Source: Sphagnum compactum (Eukaryota; Bryophyta; Sphagnopsida; Sphagnales). From it: 64,000 nt of DNA. Where the stretch lies: the NCBI GenBank assembly GCA_965153455.1, contig OZ234503.1, positions 7,222,157-7,286,156 on the forward strand. The letters are read 5' to 3'. The notes below the pieces were generated by a model. It saw only the letters and a program-made list of their open reading frames with translations. It made no database searches and was not told where the DNA came from. Shown piece after piece: positions 49,065 to 61,877 of the stretch (positions are counted from its first letter, which is position 1; each line of letters opens with the position of its first letter). The translations under genes and the position numbers were made by a program.

Positions 49065-49603
49065 CTCCAAATCAGCACTCGTGTACCAACAATCTCTCGC
49101 CGTATGAATACTGCACCCTTCTACAACACACCGCCGCAAAGCTCTGGAACAAACTGGCAATAATGAGCACCACAACGAGCTGCTGCTGCAGCTAGAAAAC
49201 TGCAAACACCGTCTTTGTCGTCGTCTTCGGAAGAAGAAGAAGATACAGCAAGAGCTGAACACAGAAGAAGTTCCTACAGACAATGGAAAAAGTCTCCGCG
49301 AGGAGGATGATGATGAAGATGATGATGATGATGATAGGAGAAGCGGCGACAGTAGTGGGTGACAACAGGCGGGCAATGAGATCCGCTGGGCCAAGGATCC
49401 TTGCATATGTCTCTCCCACACACACGCAAGAATCAAATACGATGACAAGATGCTACAAAAGAGGAATCAAAACCCTAGAGAAGAAGAAGCACATTTACCA
49501 GGGATACATATACCTATATGAGCATCAAAATCTTTAGGAAGCTAATCAAGATGCTATTTTTGTTTTGCTGAAGACCTGGAGAACATCTGGGAAGATGGGG
49601 ATG
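48488..49603 (-). repeat. Right arm of the inverted duplication (parent copy)
   Basis: Covers about 540 bp upstream of the mutase ATG, exon 1, intron 1 and 193 bp of exon 2. The outer limit is at GAAGATGGGGATG (ending 49603). The left arm lies at 43160-44269. Because this arm continues the intact gene, it is taken as the source. Confidence 0.96.
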
Positions 49604-50475
49604 CGGTGAGAGAATGAATTTTCCATACCTCCAACTAGTCAAATTCCATTCATTAACTCCTCTCCTCTATATGTTTCCTCTTCACTTTTTGCTCTCCAAA
49701 AACCTGCTAGCAGTCCTTTGCCCTCTCAAAAGCATACACGCTATAAAGTGTCTCCATTGCAAAACACATTCTCACAACCTGATTTTTCCGCTAGCACTCT
49801 GGAATATTGATTCGTTTCCACTTAATGGACTCCCTGAAATTCCCCCACTCTTCTCTTACTCCTTTGCTTATCCTCCAGCCTCTTCAAGAACTCTTCTTCT
49901 CACATATCTTTCTTATTTGTTTTCTCCTCTCCTAGAACTTCCTAGAAGGATTGTGCCACGACTGATGACAGAGTAAGCGCTTTGCCGATTCCGGGCCCCA
50001 TCACTAATTTGTGTTGGACACAAGTATATTTCCTTCTCAGAATTGGGGATACAGTTTGCTATTTAACGTTGATCGGTAAACATTCTTTACTGGCTCCGTC
50101 CAGGCTCCATTCTTATTGTGACAATGCTTGTTGTACGCGTTTCCTGTCTGCTGATTTCACCCAGTGTCCCTGTGGAGCTTTATTGCAGAGATCGTGTTGC
50201 AGGGAATATAATCTTTACTTGCTGACAATGGTGACTAAGATTCTAGTAGCTTGAGGGAGAATGAAGCTACATGGACGGTTGTAACAAATCAATTCGGAGT
50301 GGAAAAAAGTATGTTGTAGAGAGGTAGATATGGTGTAGATATGTGCGGCCATGGGTCAACCCAGCACCATACCATATGCTTGGTACCATGGTACAAACCC
50401 TAAAATTTCTTTTGTTGCTTCTAATTATTATAACTATCCCATTCTAAAGACTATATCAAGGCCAGTGGTTGTTTT

Positions 50476-50507
<32 letters not shown>

Positions 50508-51737
50508 TATCTTTCTAGAGTATGAAGTATGATAATAGCAAGTAGAAACATAAGAATCTAGCGTGTTAAAATTCAAGTCATTAGTTTCAAAAGTTGCATT
50601 AGAAAACCAGTCACATAATCTTTTGACTTGCAAAAATGTCATGGTTGAATTTTTTGGCATTATGAACAATATGTGAGAATGTGCCATTGGGAATTTTGTG
50701 ACAAATTCTCAAACAATTCTAGGGATCAAAAGATTTTTCAAAGCTTTGCATATAAAATTAGGTGGAAACTTTCTAAAAAGTCAATAAAACAAAGACAAAT
50801 ATGACAATACAACTTCATAAATTTACACAATGGAAATGTCAAACTAAAGTAATGCCATAAAGAAGATAAAACATCTACAACAATTAAAGTATGTAAGGAT
50901 TGTAATGGTGTGTCCACACTTGTTTATAAAACGATGTTTTTTCAATCTCACAAGAATGAGAAGATTCAAGTGTTCACACCTAGCGATAGAGATAGTATTA
51001 AAAATTGCTTAGCATTTGACATGGCAATCCAAGTTAAAGAAATGCTACAAAATGGGTAAAATTACCACCGAGTGTTAATATAACATTCAAGAACTTCAAA
51101 AATGAACTACAAGGGCAATGTTAAATTGGGGGAACAAAAAGTGAAGAGATAAATCAACTGAAAGAAATGTTGATGCAAACAATGTTGTGTGCTATCTATC
51201 ACACAATTGAAATTTTTGCATTCCTTTTCACAACTATTACAACAAGCATCATCTACAACTTCAAGCTTCAACACTATAGTAGATTACAACTTTGATGTTC
51301 TGAAAGAGTGTGACATTGGTATGTTGAACAATTGAGGTTTCAACTAGCTAAACCTATTAAAAAAAGCTTTAACGTATTCCAACAAAATACATCTTGCACA
51401 TTAAGGAGCACATAATATAAGCTAGGATACCTTAATTTGTATATTGAAGTCATAAGTGAGGTCGACCTGGCTTGGGTTATTCCATCATATGATGCCTAGA
51501 GAGAGACTTTGGAGCACTCAAGTGCCATCTTTAAACATGGCAATGCCCTTCCAGCCGTGCATAAAGGAACTTCATTTTCTCCAGTGAGAATTGTTCCTCT
51601 GAAGCTCAATTAGCCTGTATTTTTTTTTTAAAGCGCTTGAAATACATATCCAGATGATTTTTTTCCCCTGGATATTGTCAGATTCCATCCATATACTCCA
51701 GTGGGTCCTGGCAATCCAGATCCATATATTTGGCATT
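49604..51737. other. Intergenic between the mutase and esterase genes, with T14-G20 tract
   Basis: Upstream flank of the mutase gene and downstream flank of the esterase. A 120-codon plus-strand frame at 49614-49976 has no domain and low-complexity composition. A run of 14 T followed by 20 G lies at 50472-50505. No RNA gene seen. Confidence 0.5.
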
Positions 51738-53115
51738 TTACAATGACTCTGTGATGACACTATTGTATTTCTCAACCAGCATCAGACCAAGTGTAGTTTG
51801 TGCCTCGGTTGTGAGATGCAGATTGTCACTCTGTAATGGGAGCCCAAGTGCATCCACAATATAAACATGCTTTGATGGATCAGCTGCCGCTATCTGTGCT
51901 TCTCGCACTTCCTCTAAGATTGCTGGGTGAGGATGATGACCCCATTGTATCCCCACCTGTACAGAACAGCAGGCAACAAATTACTTCACAACATTTCCTA
52001 ACAGATATGCTGCTACCTCCTTGTCACTAATCTGAAAGCAGCTCTGGCAGAGATTTCGGCAATCCTAGAAATGGCTAACAAGTTAAAGCTAAATCATCAT
52101 GCAAAGGTTTACCTGGATGATTGGAAAATCAGGGGACTGCAGATCTGTGCGTACGTCTTGTAAAAATGTGGCCAATTTGCTGCCAAATGAAGCACCTGAT
52201 GCTTCGCTTGTGGTGTCACTCTCACCTTGATACCATAGCAAAGCTTTCAGTGTTCCACCTTTCTCAATTGCCACCTTTGTCCTTTGTATCATTCTATCAT
52301 AGAGAAATCCACCTTTCTTCCATTCTGACATGGCCGTACCCCCAACTGCACATGGCACCAACCCAATTGCTGGTTTCTTTCTGGGTTGTTTTTCCTCTGA
52401 CTTGGCAACAGAGTCACGAGACCTAAGGAGTGATGCTGCAAATACCAGGCCTGGTCCAACACCTGCCGGCTTGGCTGCTAATCAACAATGGAACATACAT
52501 ACAGTCAATGAACTCTTATGGATCAACACAACAAACACACATTCTTTCAGCAGCAAGCAAGCAATCTCAGACTGTGGTGGTCAAAACCCACTACTGTCAT
52601 CATCTGAAACAATGGGTTTGATATTGCAGCAGCTATAAAACAATATTTGTGTGAGCTTTTCAATAGGCAATACACCCAAGTACACACATAGCATTTCTAA
52701 ACTATGTAACAAGGCTCATGTGAAGCACCCATCAAATGAATGAAGCTCTGAAAGCAGAAATGTAGCAGAAATGCATGAGAAATGGCATGAGAAGGAAAAT
52801 CTCATGTGTTTGAGCAGGAGGATGATGATGAGAGAGGGACATAGAGAAAAGAAGACAAGCACCGTCAATGTCATGATGCAGAGGTTCATGAGCTTCTTCC
52901 CACTCCAGAGTTGCTGTCAACCTGAGAATGGAGCCCGGCTCAGCATCACACTCTTGAGGTACAACGCCATCCCAGACCGTGTGCATGTCGCCATCCGCCC
53001 CCCTCTTGGATTGCAATCCTCCGCACCCAGACATGTTGCTCTGTCCTGACAAGATGAAGATTTCTAGACCATCAGCTGCAGCAGCAGCATTCTTCTCATC
53101 TTCTGCATCCGCCAT
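51738..53115 (-). CDS. SASA-domain carbohydrate esterase (CE6-like)
   Basis: Three exons: 53115-52863, 52474-52113 and 51956-51738, giving 277 residues. It matches the plant family typified by Arabidopsis At4g34215, a probable carbohydrate acetylesterase with an SGNH-like fold. Visible motifs: FILSGQSNM near the N-terminus (nucleophile Ser26), EEAHEPLH, GLVPCAVGGT, LLWYQGESD and, near the end, SDNLHLT, where Asp249 and His252 fit the catalytic pair. The likely substrate is O-acetyl groups on glycans. No signal peptide is visible, so it may be cytosolic. The start is the only in-frame ATG upstream of the domain. The exon 2 acceptor could instead be 12 nt downstream (52462). I chose 52474 because it gives AKPAGVGPG, which fits the family length better. 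Confidence 0.91.
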
Positions 53116-54894
53116 TTGTGGAGATTGCCTGTACTCCAAGATGAATGACGTTGTGCGCAGTTCCAGTTGACGACGTTGCTGTTGCCTACAATCTCCACAC
53201 TCTTCTTCTTCCTCCTTCACGAAGACCTGGATCGGATCAACACGCACAGTCCGAAGACGAGAACAACACTTGTTCCTTTAGGTTTCTTCTAGGTCCTTCC
53301 GACGACGACGAGGAGTCACGAGGTACTTTCGCGAATATCTGTATGTCGGTTGTGCATCGTCCCCATATTACGTGGTATTAGGCATGTGCAAGAAGGTACC
53401 AACCTCACACAAAATGAGGTAAGATCTCTTAAAGAAGTAGGCTTTGTTCTTAATAAACATTGATCTATCCAACCTTGAAATCTATTTGGCGGAGAAATTA
53501 TGTTCCAATTAAATCGAATCGACCATTTATAAATGTAGTGTCATGGCCTATAATGCCCAATTGGTAACATTATTCAATAGAGAGTCCCATTTAAGATGTC
53601 TAAACAATACCAATTGGTGGGGAAACTGATTGTTTTCTAGAAGTGATTGTCAACCCACCATTGGAGGTTTTTGCCCTTGGATATGGATGATTGAACAACA
53701 TTCTGTCTAGTGCTCTTACAAACAGGAAGCAATTACAATTGAGAATTTTTGAACTTGTATTTGCCTAGGTTTTTATGAATGTGGTTGCTAATTTGTTGGG
53801 TCAATGAGGGAAATGGGTGCCTTACAAACACTTGTACTATGAATTGCAAGATGTCATGTTTTGTGGGGAGTTTCATTCATTTCCCCACTTGGAGTTGTGA
53901 TGAAGTTTGTCACTTGTTGGACTGTGCCATAACTTTTAAGTGGTGATTCACATTTAGAAATGACATTCAAGCATTTATGAAAAAATGTGTAAAAATGTAT
54001 TACATGAGACAATATAAATGATTTCAATCTTCATTACGAAGGTTTGGTGCTTGCCATGAGTTGGGATTTCATTATTTTTTTAACGTATTGAAAACATGTC
54101 CAATACTTGATATAATATTATCTTATTTTTAAGTCTTTGTAAACAATGTCAAACTTTTTGTTCCTTATTCTAATTACAATTTTAATGAAGCAAGGTCTTT
54201 AGCCATAGTTGTTGTATATAATAAGACGAAATGAAAGCATGATATGACCAAAAAAACCTTTAGGTGACCAAATAAATGATGTGTTGAATTATCATTGCAG
54301 CATCATAGGAATATTTTCCATGTGGCAACAATATTTTTTTGATGGCAATAGGAATTTCACGAACCATCAAGAGTATTATGTCCACGTGGTAGAACATTCT
54401 ATAAAAGATTTTCTTTTGTTCATGAAGTCGAGTTCACATGTTCATAGCTCATGCTCACACGTTCGATGTTCACGTTCATGGGCTCACATGGTAGTTATGT
54501 TGCTTTAAGCCCATTATTCGGGTTTTGGAAATTTCTAGAGGTTGGTGAGGTTAGTGCTCCTTTGTCACTACTATAAGCATGTATTTGTGTAATGTATTTG
54601 TTTGAAACATGTTTCAAAAGCACAAAATACTTTCATTTGTTTCATTTTAATTATGTTCATTTTACATGCAACTAGTTGTAGAAACCATTGGATTGACTAA
54701 CAAATTAAAATATGTGTTGATGGATAGAACATGACCCCAAACAATCTATCTCCGTGAATAAAATTAATTTTGATGGATAAAACTAACCCCATTGATTGAA
54801 TGAAATCCATGTATGAATCATATTCAACTACAAGAATATTGATTTTGATGAATGAAAAATGACCCAAATAGATGGAAGTTTTCCTTGTTGATTT
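53116..54894. other. Upstream of the esterase, no gene seen
   Basis: The first 200 bp are GC-richer and probably the esterase 5' UTR and promoter. The rest is AT-rich with no supported feature. Confidence 0.45.
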
Positions 54895-55105
54895 GGATGA
54901 ACATTCACGATGTTCTGAAATGAATTTAATTTCATCCATGGATTATGGTCTAAAGTTTTGTGCTGCTTTTTCAACACATGAATGAAACAATTGGATGAAC
55001 ATTCACGATGTTCTGAAATGAATTTAATTTCATCCATGGATTATGGTCTAAAGTTTTGTTTCGTGAAGTGTGCTTTTTCAACACATGTGCTGCTTTTTCA
55101 ACACA
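54895..55105. repeat. 98-bp tandem duplication with extra TTTTTCAACACAT repeats
   Basis: GGATGAACATTCACGATG and the following ~75 bp at 54895 recur from 54993. TGCTTTTTCAACACAT is found three times, near 54964, 55070 and 55089. The copies are nearly identical. Confidence 0.9.
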
Positions 55106-58100
55106 TCCACAAATCATTTCTGTTGTATAAACGTGTGAGGCCCAGGGACAACTCATTTGCTCCCAAGCGTGTCAGAATCGTAAGTCTTATCTCAGTGATG
55201 GGGGCCACACTTGACTTTCTTCTATAAAAAACAGCCGCCCTATTTTTCAAACATTTCTTTCAGAATCGGAGAAACTCCGGTTCTCGATACTTCAAATCTC
55301 CCGGAACTGCCAGGTTTCACCAAAGAACCAGTGGTTATTTGACTTTCTCAAATGTGTTTTTTGTGGACAAATGGGTTATGTATCAGAAAACTGGGTGTTT
55401 GGTGTTTTCTGAGAACCGCCCCATTAGGAGCCTGAAGAACCGCGGTGATATCCGGAAGTAGCTTGGTGCAGGTTCTAATACCCGACCACCAATGATCTAC
55501 ATACACCTCGGTGTCCTTGGAGATATTGAGTTTTGAGTAGTTTATGTCACTAAAAATTCCATAAGAAATCAAATATTAAGATTTTAATGAAATTTGAGTT
55601 CCAAACACAAGCTAAAAGAAGACGTATCATTTGTCCCTTTCAAAATGCATTTAATACTTCAATATGTGTTCAATAGCAAAAGCCACACTATCCATATTAA
55701 ATAAACTTTGAAAAAATCTCACGATATTTAAGAATCAAACTTGGAAAACTATACCTTGCTTAAATTTTGAAAAGACACCAAAATCCTTATATTTTATACA
55801 TTATTGAAAAAATATTGGATGTACCTATACATCCATGTTCACATTGTGCAATCATGTTTTTTTGGGACAAATAATTGTATTTAAAATTAATACAAAATTC
55901 ATTTTGAAACAAAATTATGGTCTTTTAAAATTGACACAATATTTTCTAAATTTTCTTAGTGTGTGTGATGTGTGTTTTTCAATGATTAATAAACATAATA
56001 ACCCTCGTACCAATACAAAGTCCAAGGATTTCATTGTTGCATCACACTTGAATAGATTAGTTTTGTTGGTCTTAACATTTGCCCAAATGAATATATTTTA
56101 CCCTAGGGTTAGTTTTGTCATTAAATAATCCTTGAAATAATGAAATGTTTTTTTTTTGTGAAAATATGAAATTGAGGTGTGGAAAACCATCATAATTATT
56201 ATAGGCTACAATTTGGATAATTTCATTCCTCATATAACAATGTCATACTAGATCATGAATTGTTTTTCCAATTAAAAATAAATTGTATGATCTATGTGGA
56301 AGTTGACCTTCAACTATAGTATTACATATTATTGAACAATATGAGTTAAAATGGTAGCATGAATACAAATAAGATTTGCTTAATTACGTGAAATTTAAAA
56401 CAAACAAAACATATGCTTTGTTTGAAATGAAAGATGAAATCCGTATTAATACATCAACATATGAATTCTCGACATTGCAAACAATTGACGACTAAAACGC
56501 ATGGCCACATTTGATGTTTAGAGCTTGGAACTGACATCACCTAACATCAATAAAGTGCAACATATCACAATTTCACAATTTCTACCATAACAAATGTAGT
56601 TCAAGTGAAAACCATCATCCACTTAAAAACTTCAAAAATAAAACATAATGGAAAATTAAAACTTTCCTACAGCATATATGGGAAGCTTCTGCCTTACCAT
56701 GAACATGTTGTTCAATTTCAACAATTTGCTAAATGAAAATTATTACAAAGTATCTCATGATTTTATGTAAAATGTACCAAATATTTTCTTCAAAGAACTC
56801 AAAATATGTAAAGGATTGGCATAATCGATCCATGCATGATCATGTGTTATTGAGATACAACTACCCACTAGAAGGTCACATCAAAGTTAATGAAGAAACA
56901 AGTTCAAAATCATTAGAAACATCACAAAGGGACCTCACAACATCAACAAGGTATTATACCCTTCAGAGACTGAAGTACAAATTTTGGCATCTATGGGTTC
57001 CACATGTAGGCACCCTTAAAAATGAAAAGATAAAAACTTCTTCCTAAATCATTACTATACACTTAAAAACATATACATAAAATGCTTTGAAGACTCATTA
57101 GACATGGATGTCATACACAACAAAAGCCATACCCAAATTTGGGTATAACACACCCAAATTTCTTGCCAATTATCACAATGCATGCATTCCATAAGATGAT
57201 CAAGTCAATCTAATTGAGCAATTTCAGAATTTCTCATCACTGTACAAATGACTCTACTCAACATTCTTCAACTCTTCTTCCATTTACATTTCTGATGGAT
57301 TTGCATGTTAGTCATCAATCGCCAGTGGACTCAAAGACCCAAAGTAGGCCTACTACCAGATCTTCCCCTTCACTAGTATGTCTATATCTTTTGTGGTGAC
57401 ATGTAATTACATAATTTCTTAAGTGAATTTTTGGCATGCCATGAAACATGAGACAAGCCCAAATTCACCACTGCCAGCCTCTGGTAAGAGGGTGTACAGG
57501 GCTGTTATCTAGCACCATGATTAGCAGCTGCTTGTAGTCAGTGTGTAATAAGGGCTTTTAAGGGACAACTTCTGGAATAAATAAACTTGAGAGGGAGATT
57601 TACTGTTCTGGTTTACAACAAAACAAAGTGATAAGCACTGTGATTGATACCTGATGATGGGCAGCTTCCAAAGGGATATGAACTTGATGGCAACAGGAGG
57701 TCAGATCCATCCAAATCAGTTTGAGATTCACCTAATGTTCAAAACCTTCCCACACAATTCCACATGTAAAGACAACTTATAGATATTGTAACAATCCCCT
57801 AGCACTGTGGTCACAACATGTAACATCACTAGTTACAACAGTCAGAATATAAAAAGCATGTGCAAATAAGAACCCCAATTCATACTAGAAAACCTGTTGA
57901 GGAAGATGCTTTCCTGTATGTCTGCAGTCTTAACTTGTACATCACAGGGCAGAGATCAATTGCTCGATGCTTTAGTTGCTTACTTAAAATTTATGAGATG
58001 CTTTTCTAGTAATCATAGAAGCCCTGATTAACTGTCCAGATGAAGGAACACTACTGCATCTTTCTAAAGCACCACAACCAGCACCACCCTGACTTTGCAT

Positions 58101-58266
58101 CTGAAAAGCACTCAGTATCAAAATAATGTTCACATCACAAGCTTCTTTGTATGTGCCCCTTATCTCCCAGGTTATAGTTGCATGCGAACTGTAATAAGGA
58201 GGATTAAGTTGTGCATTGAAATTGTGCACAGCAGAGGATATTTTTGGTGTAGAACCAAATACTGCC
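55106..58266. other. Intergenic between the esterase and RFC3
   Basis: 55.13-55.57 kb is GC-richer, with CTATAAAAAA at about 55222 followed by AGCCGCC (a GCC-box sequence) and a 74-codon minus-strand frame at 55348-55572 that I do not recognise. From about 57.4 kb the sequence is probably the 3' flank of RFC3. No other gene seen. Confidence 0.4.
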
Positions 58267-61200
58267 TCACCCAAAAGTTGCAATCAAAAACTTTTTGTAG
58301 ATGCTCATGAACTTGGCCACAAATGCTGCAGGCAGACAAGCAAGCCATGAGGAGCTAACACCCAAAATCTTCCCAACGACTCTTTGCATGCTAAACATTC
58401 GAGATAGCTCGTAATTCTTTGGCATCCAACAACTTGTCCAAAATTGTGCCTAAATCAAGGTGTGGGGCAGACAGTGCATCTTATCTCAGAATTTTGCTCA
58501 TTATGACTTATGTCATAATTCATGGCTCTCAGGAGAAAGATTGCTGTCTTTTAGCAGGGAATCATTATTTTAAAACAGGGTAATACCCAATGCCATATTA
58601 TCAGCAGAAACCAACAACAGCAGTGCACGGCTACAGGGTATTAAATTGTAGGTGCCCTGGGCAGAAGACCCACTACACTCCTAGATGTGTGTTGTGAGTT
58701 AAAAACTTTGCCCATGTGTTAGTCTATGAAATCCATAGAAAAGTCATCTTGGTTTTGCCTATGTACACAAAAGCAAATGATGTGTGGTTATCACTCAACA
58801 GCGAGCGTGTACATACCTTCAAGGTGGAATATAGCCTTTTGTCCCAATTGCAGTCGATGTTCCTGTTTGCAAACACCACCCCAAATGTCACAGGGAGAAC
58901 TAAGGATTATGTCACAAAACATTCACTCTTAAATAGACCGATGAGATGCTTTCATTTTGACAAAGTATACTGGATCACCAGTACTGAAACAAGATTGTGT
59001 AAGGATAGTGAAACAACAACAAAGATAGTAAATTTTGTTGTCACGTTCTGGATATATTATAACAAGATAGGACATGCTAAGTAGAGAGAAGTCAAAGAAG
59101 TCAGGAGATGGCTGCAATCCATTAGGTTTGTTGACTTTGACAACAAACTTTGCCTTTGCCTTTCCAAGACGAGTACTCAATGACTCCTCTGAGGAGCTTG
59201 GCTTACATAAAAGGCAGCCCAATGGCAAACTTCATGCTTGAGTTCTGAATCCAGCTTTTTCATAAGCTCCTGCAGCAATCTCTGTACTCAAATGACGTAA
59301 GTCAACCTTGTTTAGATCTATGTAAGGCAAGTCAAGCAGATGCCAAAACAAGGAGATAGGACAAGATTCTCATCAAAATTTATTTGTTGCAGACCAAATT
59401 AGTGGACTGGAACCTGCAGGGCATAAATCTCAAAGTGAAAAAACTATACCATGTACTTGGAACGAGGAGTTTAGTGCTGTTCAATACTAACCTTGAGGAT
59501 GAGTTCAGGAGGAATACAGTTCGTAAGAAGTTCATATAGCTTCCCTCTCACTAAAAATAGCCTGAACATGAGGAACAGCTGATTGCATATGTCAGAAACC
59601 ACTCCATGCCAACAAAACATCCAAGTTCTCTTGAACTCTCTCTCTTTGGCCCCTCACTTCTTAGCTGCGAGTTTCAAAATATTGTCCTGCCCAAACTAGT
59701 AAGTGCAATGCATAACCAGCTCTCCAAGAAGATCACTTGAGCAAGCACAGTGGTTCCCTGCTCTTTTGACGATTACCAGACAAGCAAATTTGAGACCAGT
59801 TAGGAAGTTACCGCTTGGGACTTTGTTCATTGAGGATGTCATTGGATATTTCTGTAATAAACTGCTCCCAATCTGTTGTTTGTACCACTTGATCTTTTGT
59901 GAAAGGGTACCTGAAAATGAAGTCACAAAGTTTAAAAAATTCTGCCAGTGTATGCCTGAAAAACCAATAGGCAGGTTTAACATAACAGCCTTCCGAGTAA
60001 ACACAATCTGTTAAAGAATGATGATCTTCAATGTGCCATGAGTAGTGGCACAACTATACAGTGCTGTTTACTCAGATACTTGCAATGAGAACACAAACCC
60101 TAACTTTAAAATGGGAGACAGGGAGGAAGAAGAGACACACTGTTGGACTCTGCAGGCCTCTAGGCATAAGATGGCTCGGCGGAGGTTGCGATTGGATTGA
60201 AGAACTATGCGGCCAGCCAGCTCAGGAGGAAGTACCAGGTTTTCCTTCTTTGCTATAAAGAGCAGCACATCAAGAATCTGCCAACCCACCAACCATAGCT
60301 GACTATGTTGATAGCTCAAGCACAACCACTGAACAGAATCTTAAAACTGATTCCAAACTCACATAACCACATCACCCAAATGCTTTCATTGGGCATGCAT
60401 GCCCACCTCATCTCTGGAGGGGGCATTGATTCTGATGTTGAGGCATCGTGACCGCACAGCTTCTATAACCTTTGAGGCACTATTACAACACAAGACCAGG
60501 CGACATGCAGCACTATATTTCTCCATTGTCCGGCGCAGAGAGTGTTGTGCATCTTTTGACAACTTATCCACCTCATTCAGAACCAGCACTGGAGTCAATG
60601 ACAAAGACAAACACAAACAGCACATCAGATGTAAACTCAGGACCCATCCTCCATTTTCAAATCTTGTTGGGGGTCTTATTCCTGCTGTATGGGGAAGATC
60701 TTACCTTTGAAACCTTTGTTGCCAACAACATCAAGAGGTCGATTCTTAGCCATCTCTTTGATGATCAATTGCACCACATATCGGTCCTGGAAGCCTGCAT
60801 CACTAGGATTAAGCTCAACATGGTGGTTGCTAGAAACTGTTGTCAGCTCCAATTCAATCTTGCGAGCACCAACCTGCAGCCAAAAGCTTTCTTGTGAAGT
60901 GTTGATCTCCCTCTCATTTTCTCAATTTAACCTAGAGATTAGATATTTGGCCATTGCATGCAAAGTCTAAAAGTCCACTTTAAACATAGGGAAATTAGGG
61001 TCCACATAAGCTTGAGATGGTTTACCTCAACTTTCCAGGGCTTGTTCTCCACTTTGACCTGCAAACCCAGCAAGGAGAACAGGATTCTGTCACACTGTAG
61101 GCAAATAGTGATATTTGAATTCCTCCCAGTGGATCACTTTCAATGGAATGCTGAGAAAACCAAACATCCCACTGCAATCCATACAACTTGTGTTCATGAA

Positions 61201-61877
61201 GTCTGAGATTGCATATAGAATAATACACTTGCAAGTCCATAACTGCCATGGTGTAACAATTTTGTGTATCTTGACCACAGAAGGGTTTAGGTTTAGGGTT
61301 TTAAAACTGTCACACTCGACCACAGAATTTATCAAGTTGCAGCAGAAGCTACACAAATACTCATAGATATACAACCTGTAGTAAAAGGTTTTCCTTCAAA
61401 ACCCACAGTGCATTGCATGTCTCTGTGAGAAGGGTCAAAAAGTCAAAGAGGAACAGAAAGAAACCTTTTCAGCACTGACTCCATACATCTCCCGGAGCAA
61501 TGCCATGATGAGCGTCTTCTTGCCAGCTCCAGTGGGGCCATAAAACAGAAGATGTGGACAATCCCCTTCTGCAATCTGCAGAACAAATGTTGCTTTACAT
61601 TAGTTGTCCTTCCTTCTATTCCTGTTTTCTTCCCTCTTTACTTCCAAAACAAAAACCCTGAAATATGGTCCCCAAAACTGAGACTTGGAAACAGAATTTC
61701 TACAAACCTCTTCACACGAATTATGTGCAGACTATTATGACATCATGTCAAAGTTCCATATAACATCATCGACAGCATGCGTGTACGTCTTACCAAATTC
61801 TTTAGGCGTTGCGCTTCCTCAGTATGGACCATGACCTTGTCCAAGGTCCGTGGCCGATACTTGTCGACCCACAACAT
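58267..61877 (-). CDS. RFC3: Replication factor C subunit 3
   Basis: Eleven coding exons, in transcript order: 61877-61794, 61575-61465, 61058-61026, 60873-60705, 60588-60407, 60277-60141, 59910-59812, 59561-59492, 59281-59207, 58862-58817 and 58325-58267. They make 354 residues, the length I recall for Arabidopsis RFC3 (EMB2775, At5g27740). RFC3 is a small subunit of the clamp loader that opens PCNA rings onto primed DNA in the nucleus. Visible parts: N-terminal MLWVDKYRP, Walker A GPTGAGKKT (41-49), a Walker B LNEVD (136-140), the SRC box (179-181), LRRTMEKY, and the C-terminal collar with AFVAKFMSIYKKFL. The double lysine in Walker A is usual for this subunit. All junctions are GT-AG and in phase. 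The 33-nt exon 3 is very small. No disruption was found. Confidence 0.97.

Noticed and set aside
49614-50254. Two consecutive plus-strand frames (120 and 90 codons)
   Set aside because: Different frames, no shared splice signals, leucine- and serine-rich composition and no domain.
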